This document shows positions 9,804-21,466 of a stretch of 64,000 bases of DNA, in pieces. Each line of letters opens with the position of its first letter. Within the stretch, counting starts at the first letter, position 1. Position numbers and translations under genes: made by a program. The DNA comes from Camellia lanceoleosa. Its lineage: Eukaryota > Streptophyta > Magnoliopsida > Ericales > Theaceae. Under the pieces are notes generated by a model. The model had not been told where the DNA came from and did no database searches. It was given only the letters and a program-made list of their open reading frames with translations. The stretch is taken from NCBI GenBank assembly GCA_025200525.1, contig CM045770.1, positions 120,071,429 through 120,135,428 on the forward strand. Direction: 5' to 3'.

Positions 9804-10345
9804 TGTGGGGATATATTTTCTGAGTACCAACACGTGGCCGAGGTGACGCCGAAGTGTCAGCCGAGGTTCCACGTGTCATGACAGATATGCCGAGGTGATC
9901 TCGGGGTTGCCGAGGTTATCTCCGAAGAAACCGGAGTCCGAGATAAGTGGATAAAGGACAGGAGTCCTAGAAAGAAGGAAGACTGCAAGATGGATATAGG
10001 TAGTACTCTCAGGGAGTCTATCCTTATCTCTTGAAGAGTCCAAGGTGGATCTGGAATTGGAGTCCATAGAAGTGAGACTTCTAGTAGGATTGGGAGAGAG
10101 TTAAGCTATAAAAGAGAGGCACCCCCATGGGTCTAAGGTATGCTTTTTGATACTCAAGCTTGTGAGTTGAATAATTGATTTATCTTTGAGAGATATACTG
10201 ACTTGATCGTCGGAGTGTCCTCGGATGGAAGAACCACCGCCGGAGCCTTTTCTTTATGTGCAGATTACAGGGTGCCATCTATTCTGCCTGTGTTCTACAG
10301 CTGGATTACTAAGGAGGGCAGTGTGATCGGAAATTCATTCACACA
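9804..10345 (+). repeat. 3' LTR of Tat element
   Basis: 542 bp, starts TGTGGGG and ends CACACA, with a TATA box at 10106-10114. It is followed at 10346-10350 by GTTCC, the direct copy of the bases before the 5' LTR. Confidence 0.94.
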
Positions 10346-10350
10346 GTTCC

Positions 10351-10769
10351 CTAACCTTCTTTAGTAGACCAGAGGAGATTTTGACTACTGGGTTGGACCC
10401 ATTACCGATGATTTCCATACCTCCCTCTAGGTCTCCATCATTTTCCATTTCCTCATCCAAAGTGAGGTGGTCCGTATCACAATCAAAGCTTTTCTCCTTA
10501 TCATTCTCATTGAATCTGGATCGCAAGAGCACTTGTTTGAAGGACTACTCTTTAATCTGGGTATGTAGCTTTCCATTATCAGCATTAGTTGGGCCCTTTG
10601 TTGCATTCTAGTCCAACAACGCCTCATTCATTTGTGCATCAACTCGATGACTATCAATTGAGTTCGTGAGAGTTGGTTCTGGCTCTTTCACCTTTTTGTT
10701 GCTTCGATCAAGATGATCTTGTTCCTCCGATGTGCATCAAAGTTCCTCCAAGCTCTCTCTGACGGTCAT
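10351..10769 (-). pseudogene. LINE ORF1, N-terminal piece
   Basis: A minus-strand ATG at 10769-10767 starts MTVRESLEEL, followed by an acidic linker (for example LTLDEEMENDGDLEG) and the KISSGLLKKVRE segment that precedes the DUF4283 domain. An internal stop lies near 10610. The reading runs straight into the Tat target duplication and continues at 1214 on the other side of the element, so this and the pieces at 843-1214 and 1-614 were one ORF. Confidence 0.7.
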
Positions 10770-11442
10770 ATTTTAGAGAGAGAACTGACTTATAATTAAT
10801 AGAAATTATGGATGACGAAATAAATGAAATTAACAGAAAACTACAATATAGTAGTCATAAAGACATCTCCAACTCTTCACTACTTTCTTATCTAATTTGA
10901 TTTCAAATTTAAATAAAATAAAATAAAATAACTTGATTTAATATAAATTACTTCAAATTTTTCATTAAACTTTTGTCAAAATCTTTGTTAAAAAAAATTC
11001 GTTCTTATCCCAAATCTATTTTTTCATCAAATTTGATGAAGAAAAATAATCTTTAATACTTTATGTTTTTAAATTTGGGGAAATTAGACTGACATTGTAT
11101 TAGTGAAAAATATTTACAAAAAAAATAATAAAATATTATAAATGTTAATAATTAAATTCATAAAATTTTTCACTTTTTTGCAAATAACTTTTACTTCACT
11201 GATGTGTTATTCCGCCTTTAAATTTTATTAAAAAAAAAAAAAAAAAATTTGATGAATCTTTAATACGATGGAAAAAAATGTTTCTGCCTTATTTTAATAA
11301 CCATTTTATAAAAAGATTAGAGCAATGGGATTATTTCTATAAATTCTACGTATAAAACTAGTAAGAATTAAAAAAATAAAAACTTGATCAAAGTAGGGGT
11401 TGTTTGGAGTTTGCTAATATTTTTTTTTAACAGTTCCGATTG
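10770..11442. other. AT-rich intergenic stretch
   Basis: LINE 5' leader at its left edge, then AT-rich sequence with A-runs near 11230. No ORF, RNA gene or clear repeat boundary seen. Confidence 0.5.
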
Positions 11443-12108
11443 GTAACTCGAAAATAATAATGTTCGAATGGCCCGAATCCAAAATGACGTCGTTTATTAT
11501 TATTATTATTATTATTATTATTTTTTTTTTTTTAATTTTTTTTCTCATTTTTCTAAAGATAAAAAAGATGAAGGTGAAAAAGAAGAAGAAGAATAGACAA
11601 GAAAGAGAGAAGGAGATGGGAACAGAGAGAGTGAGAGAGAGAGAGATATACATCATTGTCTACAATATCTTCATCAGCACATTATCATCATCAACAACAA
11701 CATCTTCATCAATATCATCATCATTATCATCAACATATCATATTCATTAACAATTTTTTTTTTCCTTTATCTTCAGATCCAGATCCACTAGTAAAAAAAA
11801 AAAAAAAAAAAAGAAAATAGAGTCTGAAAGAGGCGATTGGCGATACTCACCAGTGCCGCCACCAGCAAAGAGAGAAAGATGTCGCTATCACCGTCGATCT
11901 CCCTTCTCTTCCTCTTCCGCCATCATCGCCATCACTGTCTTCTTCTCTTCCTCCTCCATCTCTCCACCTTTTCTCTTCCTTCTCTTCTCTCTTGTCGCTC
12001 CCTCGCCTTTCCTCTTCCCTCTATTTATATTTGAAAGCAAGGAAAAAAAAAAAAAAAAACCCTAAACGACATCATTTTTAGATATTCGAATTAATTTTTT
12101 CGAGCTAC
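11443..12108. mobile_element. Long-TIR DNA element (Mutator-like candidate)
   Basis: About 55-bp imperfect terminal inverted repeats: GTAACTCGAAAATAATAATG at the left, and the reverse complement of the right end begins GTAGCTCGAAAAAATTAATT. Both continue into an AAATGAYGTCGTTTA motif. Between them lie ATT, GA and CAT microsatellites and a CT-rich, GC-richer segment at about 11830-12020. The long TIR suggests a Mutator-type element, but I could not read a clean 9-bp duplication in the A/T-rich flanks. It ends about 360 bp before the O-fucosyltransferase start codon. Confidence 0.6.
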
Positions 12109-12188
12109 GAAATATTATTATTTTTTTAATTATTTACTAAAAAATATATTAAAAAATTAAAAAAATAATATAATTTAAATAAGAAAAA

Positions 12189-12326
12189 TGATTTGTGCAC
12201 ACAATTTTTGTGGCACTAATGGCACTAATTTCCTATTCTGGTAACTGTTTTTTTTTTTTTTCTTCTTTCCTTGCCTTATATGAAAATTAGTGCTATTAGT
12301 GCCACAAAAATTATGTGCACAAATCA
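12189..12326. mobile_element. Short palindromic MITE
   Basis: 138-bp near-perfect inverted repeat. The arms start TGATTTGTGCACACAATTTT and end GTGCACAAATCA, with GTGGCACTAATGGCACTAAT in the arm. It is non-coding, could fold into one hairpin, and lies about 145 bp upstream of the O-fucosyltransferase ATG. The target duplication is not clear. Confidence 0.65.
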
Positions 12327-12471
12327 AAGTTGTTTAAATAAATATAATTATTTAAATCATTCTCAAACAACGCCTAATCAAAACACATTAGTGTCCAATA
12401 AAAGTCAGCAGAAGTAAAGATCAGTCCTGACTCCGGACCTGTTTCTTCATCCACTCTCCCAACAAACATCA

Positions 12472-15400
12472 ATGGCGATCCGCAAAACCCCAAAGAGCAA
12501 GCAAAAACCCAGATCTGGAATCCTCATACTTACAGTCTCCATTGCAGTAATTGCTTTCTTGTGCCTTATTTCTTCTCTCAATTCTACAAATGGATTCTCA
12601 TTTTCCTCTACAAAAAACTCAGATAACTTGTACTATCACAGACCTTACAATAGCTCTGAAAAGTACTTGTTCTGGGGTAATAGAATCGACTGTCCTGGAA
12701 AGCATTGCCAGTCCTGTGAGGGTTTGGGTCATCAAGAGTCCAGCCTCAGGTGTGCCCTTGAAGAAGCCATGTTTCTTCAGAGGTATCTACTTTTGATTTT
12801 GTTTGTTGGTAGAGTTGTTTGTGAATGTGAGTTTTTTTTTAATTTATTATTATTATTATTATTATTTTTGAGTTGAGGTTGAAGAACTACAGGTGAATTG
12901 GGTTTTTAGCAAATGGTTTTTGTCAGGATTGTTGTGACTTTTCTAATTTCTTCTTTCTTCTTAATCATTGAAAGATAATTTGGGAAACAATGTATGGGCT
13001 TTTTGACGGTTTGTTTATAGAAGATGGCATGTAATGACTTGAGTGATGTGCATTTTAGTAAGATTTGCTGGTTTAGAATGTTAATAAATTTTAAAGGATT
13101 TTAAAGATAGGTATTATCACTATGCATGGTCTTGTTATTTGCACTTTCCATTATTTCCCAATTCAGAATTTATGATGCTGGATTTTCTTTCTTTGATGTT
13201 AGGTTCTCAGGGTATCCATCTGAAACTGGATCAATCCCTTCTGCCTTTAGGGGGAAAAAAATTATGGCTATGCTGTAATAAAACCAGTTAAATTTTGGAA
13301 TAATTTGGTTAAAGAATTAGAAAATCTGGCAATTTAACTGTTTTCACATTTGACTTGGAGTTTGAAGATGAAAATTTCAGAAACTTGAGGGCTGTTTGGG
13401 AAGTAATATTTTAGCCTAATTTAGGCTAAAATCCACAAAAAGACAAAATAGGCTAAAATAGCTAATAACATAAAATTTCACATTAAATCCATAATCATTT
13501 CACTTTTTCTCTCACAAACATCACCTCCAATTACAAAAAAATCCAATCATCTTTCTAAATACAAAAATTTTAGCCTACTAAAATAGCAACTTTCCAAACA
13601 CCCACTTTGTTTCTGTAAAATTTGGAAGTCGAACCCATGAATATGACTATTTAATGTTTAGATCAAATGAGATCTGTACAAAAATTGACCTTTAGATTTT
13701 TATGAATTGAAGGCATATAAATTGAGTTTATTTGCATTTCCAAAGCTTGTTTAGTTTGAGTAATTTGATTTCATGTTCTTAGAAATAAGATGCCTGTAAA
13801 ATCCAGAAGGACTAGGGCACCATTGCCATTGGTCTGAGACTAAGGCCTCATTTGGGAACATTCTTTTTTAGCTAAAAAGTCAAAAAGTTACTAAATTAGC
13901 CAAAAAGCCAACAACCCACACCAAAAAGTCAAAGATTCTCTTTTCTCTCTATTTTTTGCACATCTTTTCGTAAAAAGCCAAAAAGTCATCCCAAACATAC
14001 TAGTTTTTTTTAGCTCATATTTTAGCCAAATAGCCAAAAAGTTATTAAATTAGTCTGTTCCCAAACGAGGCCTAAGTAATTATCACGATCTTAGTGATAA
14101 GGTTTCTGATTCCACGACTCTTTCTTGTTGCAGAACTTTTGTGATGCCTTCTAGGATGTGTATTAGTCCAATACATAACAAGAAAGGAATTCTTTATCAG
14201 TCAGACAATGCAACTTCACAGGAAAGGTAAGTTTCATATGGCTTATTTTGCAATGAATCTTCTGTTAGACGTTAGTGATATTGCAACATTGCTGAACTAT
14301 AAATTATTTTACTTGCGGTTACGATTCTTTGTTAAAAAAACGACAATTTGAGGCTTATGGTTGACTGCATAGTACAAACGCTGACAGAGGATTGGTGTCT
14401 TACATGCATATCAGGTGTTTCCTAGTTTGCTTATCAATAAAATGAACCAGGACATGATTGTTGCACTTGAAATTGAACTTGTCACATGAGTTATATGTTG
14501 GCATGGCATGACCAAAATTAAAAAAATATGCTGCCACTGTATGCTGATATTTGCTTTATTTTACTTATTAGGTGGGCGGCTAACTCCTGTGCCATGGATT
14601 CTTTGTATGATCTGGAACTCATCTCCAACACTGTTCCTGTAATTTTAGACAATTCTGAAGCATGGCATCAGGCCCTGTCAACAAGTATGATGTTGGGGAG
14701 CAGAGGGATTGCTCACGTACAAGGAGTTAGTCGGGCTGATCTCAAAGAGAAAAGTCGATACTCAAATATCTTGCTCATTAATCAAACTGCTAGCCCTCTT
14801 TCATGGTAAACTCATTATCCCTTGTGGTTAACTTGTGTTCTCATATTATAAGAGCACAATGGTGCCCATCGTGACTCAATATGTGTGTGGATATTTACCG
14901 AAAGAGTGATCAAGTCTGGGCTAGATTCTTACTGATTTACAAAATTGAAACTACTTTAGGTTTGTGCTGAAAAGAAAAACCATCTTAAATTAGTTCAGAC
15001 CTCATAGCCGGTGATATTTTTTATAATTTTTGTTTGTAATATAGCATGTAACATATCCTTCTTGTGAAAATTATAGTTGATTGGCAACCTTTTTAAATTC
15101 TTGATAATTTTTTGTGGATATTAATCGTGGTAACTATTCATTCAGGTTTATGGAGTGCAAGGATCGAAACAACCGCAGTGCTGTAATGTTACCATATTCA
15201 TTTCTTCCTTCAATGGCTGCGAAGAAACTACGAGATGCCGCAGAAAAGGTTAGTAATCAAAATATTATTATCTACTCAGTTATGTTGAAATGGGGCACAA
15301 TTTACCACATTTGTGCTATTTCTACTGGCTGCTAGAAAATGAAACATTCTTCTGATCATAATATGTATGCTTCGACATATTTTTCTTGTATTCAAGTGTG

Positions 15401-18400
15401 TCAACATTATTTATTAACTTGGTCCAATCATTTAGGCTATATCATTTTTGTACATAAAGTATTCCGTTCGAAACTAATGCAGACATGTGCAAGGGTCCTG
15501 ATATCATTAGTTTAATAGATGCCACTATGTTACATGGAATTGGTTACGAGTATCGAGTGTGGGTATCAAGCCTCCTAAACTCTAAATATTGGGATATGGG
15601 GATATGTATCCAATAGTTGGGTATGGGTACAACATTGACACATCTTGAATATTTAAATGTGTTGTATAGTATATAATATTATGACGTTTAGGAATGCAAG
15701 GGGTGACCATTGGTTCAATGGTAAAAACCTTAGCCTAATAACTGTGAGGTTATGGGTTCAAGTCTTAGGGCAACCACTTTGTCATTATGCCAAAGGTTAG
15801 GTGTGTACCCAATCTTTGTCCTCTCAAACACTCATTAATGTGTACTAATTGGGCCTTTTATTTTTTATTATTATTTAGGAATGTACTTCAAATTAAATGA
15901 GATTAAGAGGAAAAGGGGGATTTCTGTGTCCCATTCATTTGAGAGAGTAGAATATTTTTTACTATCAAATGTGAGCTATTTCTTCTACAAACATCATAGG
16001 AAATTAGAGGGTCCAAGTGTCTAGTATGAGTATGGGGGTTGAACGCATATTTTATACCCTTGCTCTTGTCATATTTGGTGGACCCAAGTATGCAAGGGAG
16101 AATCAATCAAATCCTTGTAGATATCTCTCATATTTAGTCATCATAGGTATACGAGGGAGAATCAAACAGTCCATGTAACATTAATAGGTGGCAGATATTT
16201 TTTGTAGTGTGCAAAAATTTAATATAGCTCATAAATTAGCGCATGTTTGACAAACTTTACTTTTGGGTTGGTTTTGTTCAAAACCAAATCCTCTTAAGTA
16301 TCCTAGTGAAAACAAATTTTCATTGAAATGGTTCCACCACAAAGAATTCAATTTGGTAAAATTCATTTTAAAAGGCTCAAAGTTCACCGTTTCGTCATAT
16401 ATTATGTTCATTAGTCTATATATCATAAAAATGCTATTGTGTCAACGAAAGACAATCTTGCCACTTTTTCTTTGTTAAACCAAAAGTCAAATCAAAATTC
16501 AAAAAATCCATGACCAGATTTTTCTTTTTAAAACCCTAGAAAACTCAAATATTAATTTTTGAGGAAAATATAGTTTACATATAAAGAGAGCGGAGAATTT
16601 TGAAACCCTAGTGGTCACAAAATTCATATCATTTCAAGAAGATTTGAAAAATATATATATATATATATATATTAATATGTTACTTGATTCTAGAAGATGA
16701 ATAAGGTGAAGATGATGGTGGTGGTGTAGTAGCGACAATGATCTGTCAACGTCTTTTGATTGATAAAGCTCTGTCGGAACTTTGATTGAGGTTTCAAAGT
16801 ACAAGGGAAAAAATCATATAAAAAGTTCATTCATATGTTCATTAATTTATTTGTCATAAAAAATGATATTGTGTCAGTGCAAGAAAGCCTTACCGTTTTT
16901 CCCTTGTTAAACCGAAGTTAAAATCTAAATTCTAAAATTCCTGACAAGATTTTTCTTTTTAAAACACTAGAAAACTGAACATTTAATTTTTTAATAAAAC
17001 ATAATTTACATATAAAAAGAATGGAGAATTTTGAAACCCATTGGTTGCAATATTCATATTGTTTCAAGAAGATTAAGACAAGAAGAAAAATGATTAATCT
17101 GTTATTTGATGGTGGTGGTGCTGCAGTTACACTTATCTTTGAAAGTCTTCTAATCATGATAATGCTCCATCAAAACCCTGACTGAGGTTTCAAAGCTTGA
17201 GGGCGAAATTCACATAAAATGAAGCAATTAGAGAGTTTCGTTGTTAAGCAAGTGGAAAAACCAAATTCCATAAAACCAAACCCCAAATGATTTATGTTCT
17301 ACCTTGTTTTACTCCAAAAATGGTCCCAAGGACCCTAGTTAACAACTTGCGCAACTTTACCAAATGAAGGCCCAAGTTGACAATTGAAAAACTCAATTCA
17401 CACTTCTTCTTAAAACCTAAGTATTAAGGAGAAGGAAACTGGAGCATTATAACCAGTGCGGATGGGATAACTCCAGGCGATGTGAGATACATTCCAACAC
17501 ATCCTCCTAGACCACAACATATAGTAGCCGGACAAACTAAACACCAGTCACAGGTCTAACCAAGTTCTGATGCCAAATTGAAAAGCCCAACCAAGCTCTG
17601 ATGCCAAATTGAAAAGCCCAACCCATACTTCTTAAAACTCAGGAATTCAAGAGAGGGAAACTAGAGCCTTATAACCATCATAGATGGGGCAACTCCAAGC
17701 GATGTGGAACACATTCCAATAGACTATGCCCAAGGTATACCCAATAAAACCAGTTTTGGGGTTTCCTAAACCACCTTTTAAAGTATCATGGACTTGTGAT
17801 TTTATTTGCATTAATTCTTGTAGGTTAAGAAATTCTTATTTCATATTTTAATGTGTTTAGCAAGGTAAAATAAAAGATTGAGATGTTCCTAGTGACAACA
17901 AAATCAAATGAGGAGAATATATTAGGAAAGTGCTGTGGTCCCCAATTAGACCACATTTTTTATCCGGTCATGGATTTTAGATTGCTAGCAGGGAATGTGG
18001 ACTTTTCCAAATAGCTACATGCTTTGTTAATGGATTGTATGAATAATAATTCTGCACTGTTATTCTAACTCATTCACTACCACTTGCTCATTATTTGCAG
18101 AACGTAATTTTGCATAGATAATTTATAAATACTTTTGTTGTCAACATTTGATTCATTTGTATGAACTTATTTTTAAAAAAAATAAAATAAAATAAAAAAG
18201 GATTAATATTGTAAGACCTACAGATTAAGGCGCTCCTTGGCGATTATGATGCTATTCATGTTCGTCGAGGTGATAAATTAAAAACTAGGAAGGACAGCTT
18301 TGGCATTGATAAGGTCTTGCATCCCCATCTTGATCGGGATACTCGTCCAGAATTCATTCTTTGTAGAATTTCAAAATGGGTTCCACCAGGACGAACAATT

Positions 18401-19108
18401 TTCATTGCTTCAAATGAGAGGACACCAGGTTTCTTTTCACCTCTTGGTATCAGGTAAATCTTTTTCTTTTTTTTTTTTTCTTTTTTTTTTTTTTGCAATT
18501 TTTTGCAATTTTTTTTTTGTTTATGGTTCTTTCATTTTTCTTATCCTATGTACTAGCAGGAATATTGTCTGAGACTGAATATTTCTCAGCTATAGTTTAG
18601 GCTCCATAGAATACATCATTAAAAATCTTATATTGCTCTAAAAGAGAACTGAATGTTGAAACCAAGGACAGATCCAGATTTGAATTTTGAGGGGGCAAAT
18701 ACACATGCAACTTCTCATTTTTTGAAATTATCTTACTAATTACTAGTATAATATACATAGTTTTTTGCAATTTGAGATGTTCCTAGATCCATCCTTGTTT
18801 CCAACCCCTACTGGTAAATTCACCTCTTCTGACCCATAAATCAGTAGGCTGAGCTGACCTTTTTGCTGGTGTCGAATGTCTGCAGGTATAAGTTCGCATA
18901 TTCATCGAATTACAGCAGTATATTGGATCGGTTCATTGAGAACAATTACCAGTTGTTCATGATAGAAAGGCTTATCATAATGGGAGCCAAAACAATCATA
19001 AAAACATTCAAGCAAGAAGAGACAGATCTAAGCCTTACTGACGATCCAAAGAAAAATACGAAGTCATGGCAAATTCCTGTTTATACAATGGACGGGGAGG
19101 GGTGCTGA
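12472..19108 (+). CDS. O-fucosyltransferase-family protein (six exons, 397 aa)
   Basis: Exons 12472-12782, 14134-14226, 14572-14805, 15146-15248, 18224-18453 and 18886-19108; all introns are GT-AG and phases fit. The protein has a short basic N-terminus, one membrane anchor (about residues 16-36, ILILTVSIAVIAFLCLI) and then a lumenal domain, a type II Golgi topology. The segment CPGKHCQSCEGLGHQESSLR, the RTFVMPSRMC motif and the nucleotide-sugar-binding-like AIHVRRGDK (His259 to Lys265) place it in the plant O-fucosyltransferase (GT65/GT68-like) family. Such proteins are thought to transfer fucose to cell-wall glycans or proteins; the acceptor is unknown here. The start is the first ATG after a pyrimidine-rich leader. 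Introns carry MITEs (13386-13607, 13844-14072) and a SINE (15697-15873). The C-terminus ends YTMDGEGC; I cannot tell whether this is the ancestral end. Confidence 0.88.
13386..13607. mobile_element. MITE-like inverted-repeat element in intron 1
   Basis: Ends GGGCTGTTTGGGAAGT and, on the other strand, GTGGGTGTTTGGAAAGT, then TTTTAG on both. The size, the GTTTGGGAA core and the interior motifs resemble the Tourist-like copies, but the TIRs are more diverged and no clean target duplication was read. Confidence 0.55.
13844..14072. mobile_element. Tourist-like MITE, copy 2 (intron 1)
   Basis: 229 bp, ends GGCCTCATTTGGGAAC and GTTCCCAAACGAGGCC, with TAA direct repeats at 13841-13843 and 14073-14075. 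By eye it is nearly identical to the copy at 615-842. It sits 61 bp before the exon 2 acceptor. Confidence 0.88.
15697..15873 (+). mobile_element. tRNA-derived SINE in intron 4
   Basis: 177 bp flanked by perfect 10-bp direct repeats TTTAGGAATG (15687-15696 and 15874-15883). It holds pol III-like box A (TGGTTCAATGG) and box B (GGGTTCAAGTC) spaced about 35 bp apart, and ends in a T-rich tail. The long target duplication and internal promoter are the marks of a SINE. It is in the same orientation as the host gene. Confidence 0.82.
16400..17200 (+). repeat. Diverged tandem duplication in intron 4
   Basis: Two direct copies about 435 bp apart (about 16400-16760 and 16835-17195). Both carry CAAGATTTTTCTTTTTAAAA-like blocks, GGAGAATTTTGAAACCC, a GATGGTGGTGGTG run and TGAGGTTTCAAAG. 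They are clearly diverged. A TA microsatellite lies at about 16650-16672. No coding capacity seen. Confidence 0.6.
17430..17720 (-). other. Remnant of an LTR retrotransposon end in intron 4
   Basis: Contains CAAGTTCTGATGCCAAATTG and CAAGCTCTGATGCCAAATTG. Their reverse complement, TTTGGCATCAGAGCTTGG, resembles an initiator-Met primer-binding site (consensus TGGTATCAGAGC) with one change. Related blocks (GGGATAACTCCAGGCGATGT and GGGGCAACTCCAAGCGATGT) occur twice. Too decayed to bound. Confidence 0.4.
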
Positions 19109-20517
19109 TCGTGCTTCACTAAAAGGCTCCCGAGTTTTTCTAGGATTTTTTCCCATCACCTAGCTCATCGCGCTTGATCAATTTTCTTGCTCACATGGCA
19201 CTTCAAGACATTGAACAAAGAAGAAGTGCTTTGAAAGCTCTGCATAGATATGGAGATCATGAGGAATGTGGAGAGGTGACCGGTTTGCTGATAGTGTAAG
19301 GTGTGGAGTGAACTACAGTATGAAATATTATTTGATTGTATATATATATACAGACAGTTTGAGCAGCCCAATTGTTCTGATTTTTTAAGCTATATATGCA
19401 TCAAGTTTTGGTTGGGTTGTCAATTAATCTTCTTGGTTATTCCCACGAGATGAAAACGCAGTTAAGGAAGGACTTTTTGAGTGGGTTATTGGTTGTGGCA
19501 GGCCTGCAGCTGCCATTTGTTTTGGAGGCTGGTGATATCATTGATGAGCAATCTTTTGATCAATAGTTTCCTTTTTTTTTTATATTAAGAATTGGATATT
19601 GTTTTTGCATAGATTTGTTTGATTCTAGTGTGTATTTTTACTACTTTTAGTATAGAGAACCTGGATTTACTAATTGCTATGATGAGGATCTTTGATCTTT
19701 GATTTAGTTTGTGTTTGGGAAATCATGAAATTTCACAGTTTTACAGTTTCTGCCCAAGAACTAAGAAATTTTAAATGAAAATTGAGAAATTTCTTGATTT
19801 TTAAGTAACTGGGCAATTTCTCAACTTTTATGTGTTTGAGAAATTGTAAAATTTTAGTCGTGAGATTGTGAATACGAATGAAATTTCAGTATAATTTTAT
19901 AGTTTCTTCTATCATCACAATAGATTTGTTTAAGCATTTAGTTATTGTTGAAGTAACAAGCTTGTCGGAGAAATTCATTTGAAAAATATATGAAACACAA
20001 ATATAAAGAAATGGATTTAGCCGAATGATTGTAGTTGATGATACTGGATTATTCATCTCATCTACGGGAAGAGGAGGGGAAGTTCAGGTAAAAAAAAGAA
20101 AAAAAAAAAAAAGGACTGGAAACTACCTCTTTGCAATTATTTTTCAAAATTTTATTCCTTCAATAATTTTAGGTAACATTCCACTGAAATGCAAAATTAT
20201 TTTTTTATTCCTTTCATTTATTTGCAATTTGTCCCAAGTAGAATAAATATTTTACAGATATGACTCCCAGAATTTGAAGAAACAAAATAATTATTAAAAA
20301 AAAAAAAATCCTTCAAAAAAGTTGTATGCTCTCACCTTGAGAAGACACTCAATTTTTTTTTTAAAATTATATATTTTTGTTTTGATAGACATAAGTTAAT
20401 TGCTACTTGTTAGATCAGCTTCTAATCTTCTTTGGAAGTACTTAAGTTCACTATGGCACAAGGCCTGGTCTTTTTCTTTGTAGCATATCTACTCCTAAAG
20501 AATGGGAAAAAGAGAGC
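19109..20517 (+). other. 3' flank of O-fucosyltransferase gene
   Basis: The 3' UTR probably covers the first several hundred bases, with no canonical AATAAA at a sure position. The rest is AT-rich with A-runs at 20091-20112 and 20297-20308. No gene or bounded element recognised. Confidence 0.45.
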
Positions 20518-20518
20518 T

Positions 20519-20753
20519 GGGTTCGTTTGGGAAGTGGCTCATTGGGTTTTTTTGGCTCAATGAGCCACAAAAGACAAAATAATAATTTTGATCCACAAAA
20601 GACAAAAAATCACATCCAATTTATAATCATTACACTCTTCTCTCACAAAAAAAGTCAAAAAAGCCAAAAAATCAAAAAGTCCTTCCCAAATCAAGCTTTT
20701 GAGCCCAGGCTCATATAGCCAAAAGAGCCAACCCACTTCCCAAACGGAGGCTA
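20519..20753. mobile_element. MITE-like element
   Basis: Inverted ends GGGTTCGTTTGGGAAGTGG and, on the other strand, CTCCGTTTGGGAAGTGGG, with an interior of CAAAAAAGTCAAAAAAGCC-type runs. GCT occurs on both sides and may be a 3-bp target duplication. It is related in style to the Tourist-like copies but belongs to another subfamily. Confidence 0.6.
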
Positions 20754-20969
20754 AAAACACAACAGATGGTGGGTTAAACAAATAACGGCTAATGAAACTA
20801 TCACAATATCCCTTATGCTATATTTGGTTAGGGGATTTAGGAAGAGATTTAGAAAGAGAAAGAGGAAATATATATGAAATTATGTGAAATATAAGTATAT
20901 TTTATTTACATTTTACCTATCTTTTCCATTTCCCTTAGTGTATACTATTTTGTACTTTTTATATATTAA

Positions 20970-21173
20970 AGGGTTGTTTGGGAAGTGTTAAATTAGTATA
21001 CTTTTTAACTTTTTATGAAAAAGTGTGAAATATGGATTGGGTTTGAAATGATGTTGTAGAGAAGTGATGTGACTCAAATAAGAAGTGATGTAACCCAAAT
21101 AAGATGATTGTGACTCAAATAAGATGATGTGCTAAAATAACATGTGCTATTTTAGCACATGCCAAACAATTAC
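20970..21173. mobile_element. MITE-like element
   Basis: Ends GGGTTGTTTGGGAAGTG and, on the other strand, GTAATTGTTTGGCATGTG, with three partial internal repeats containing GACTCAAATAAGA. Non-coding, about 200 bp. Boundaries are approximate. Confidence 0.5.
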
Positions 21174-21466
21174 TATATTTTAAAAATTCATAATTTTTGT
21201 TGTACATAATATTTTTAATGAAATTTATATTTTTAAAACATATTAATGAGATCTATCAAACAAGATCTCACTTAAATAATAAATTTGACAGTGTGAATGT
21301 TCACATCATAGAACATTCACACTATCAATGTAAATATTAATATATATTTCACCCTATTATTATTAGGGGTATTTTGGTAACTATATCACCCATTGAACTT
21401 AGGGTGTTCAGGCCAAAAGTCCAAAATTGAATTTTATTCATCCAAAGTTTCAGGCGCTGATTTTAT

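Larger units (their letters stand above)
1215..10345 (+). mobile_element. Ty3/gypsy Tat-lineage LTR retrotransposon, structurally complete ends, defective coding
   Basis: A 9131-bp element with two 542-bp LTRs and a perfect 5-bp target duplication GTTCC (1210-1214 and 10346-10350). Order on the plus strand: LTR, TGGCGCC primer-binding site, truncated gag fused to reverse transcriptase, RNase H, a second RNase H, integrase, 62-bp tandem array, antisense extra gene, polypurine tract, LTR. A second RNase H and an antisense extra ORF at the 3' side are features of the Tat branch (Retand/Grande-like elements). Most of gag and all of protease are missing and RT/RNase H is broken by frame changes and stops, so this copy is not autonomous. 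By eye the LTRs differ at about 20 of 542 positions, so the insertion is not brand new. Confidence 0.93.

Noticed and set aside
18300..18572. 90-aa plus reading over O-fucosyltransferase exon 5
   Set aside because: Wrong frame relative to the exon; runs into the intron T-run.
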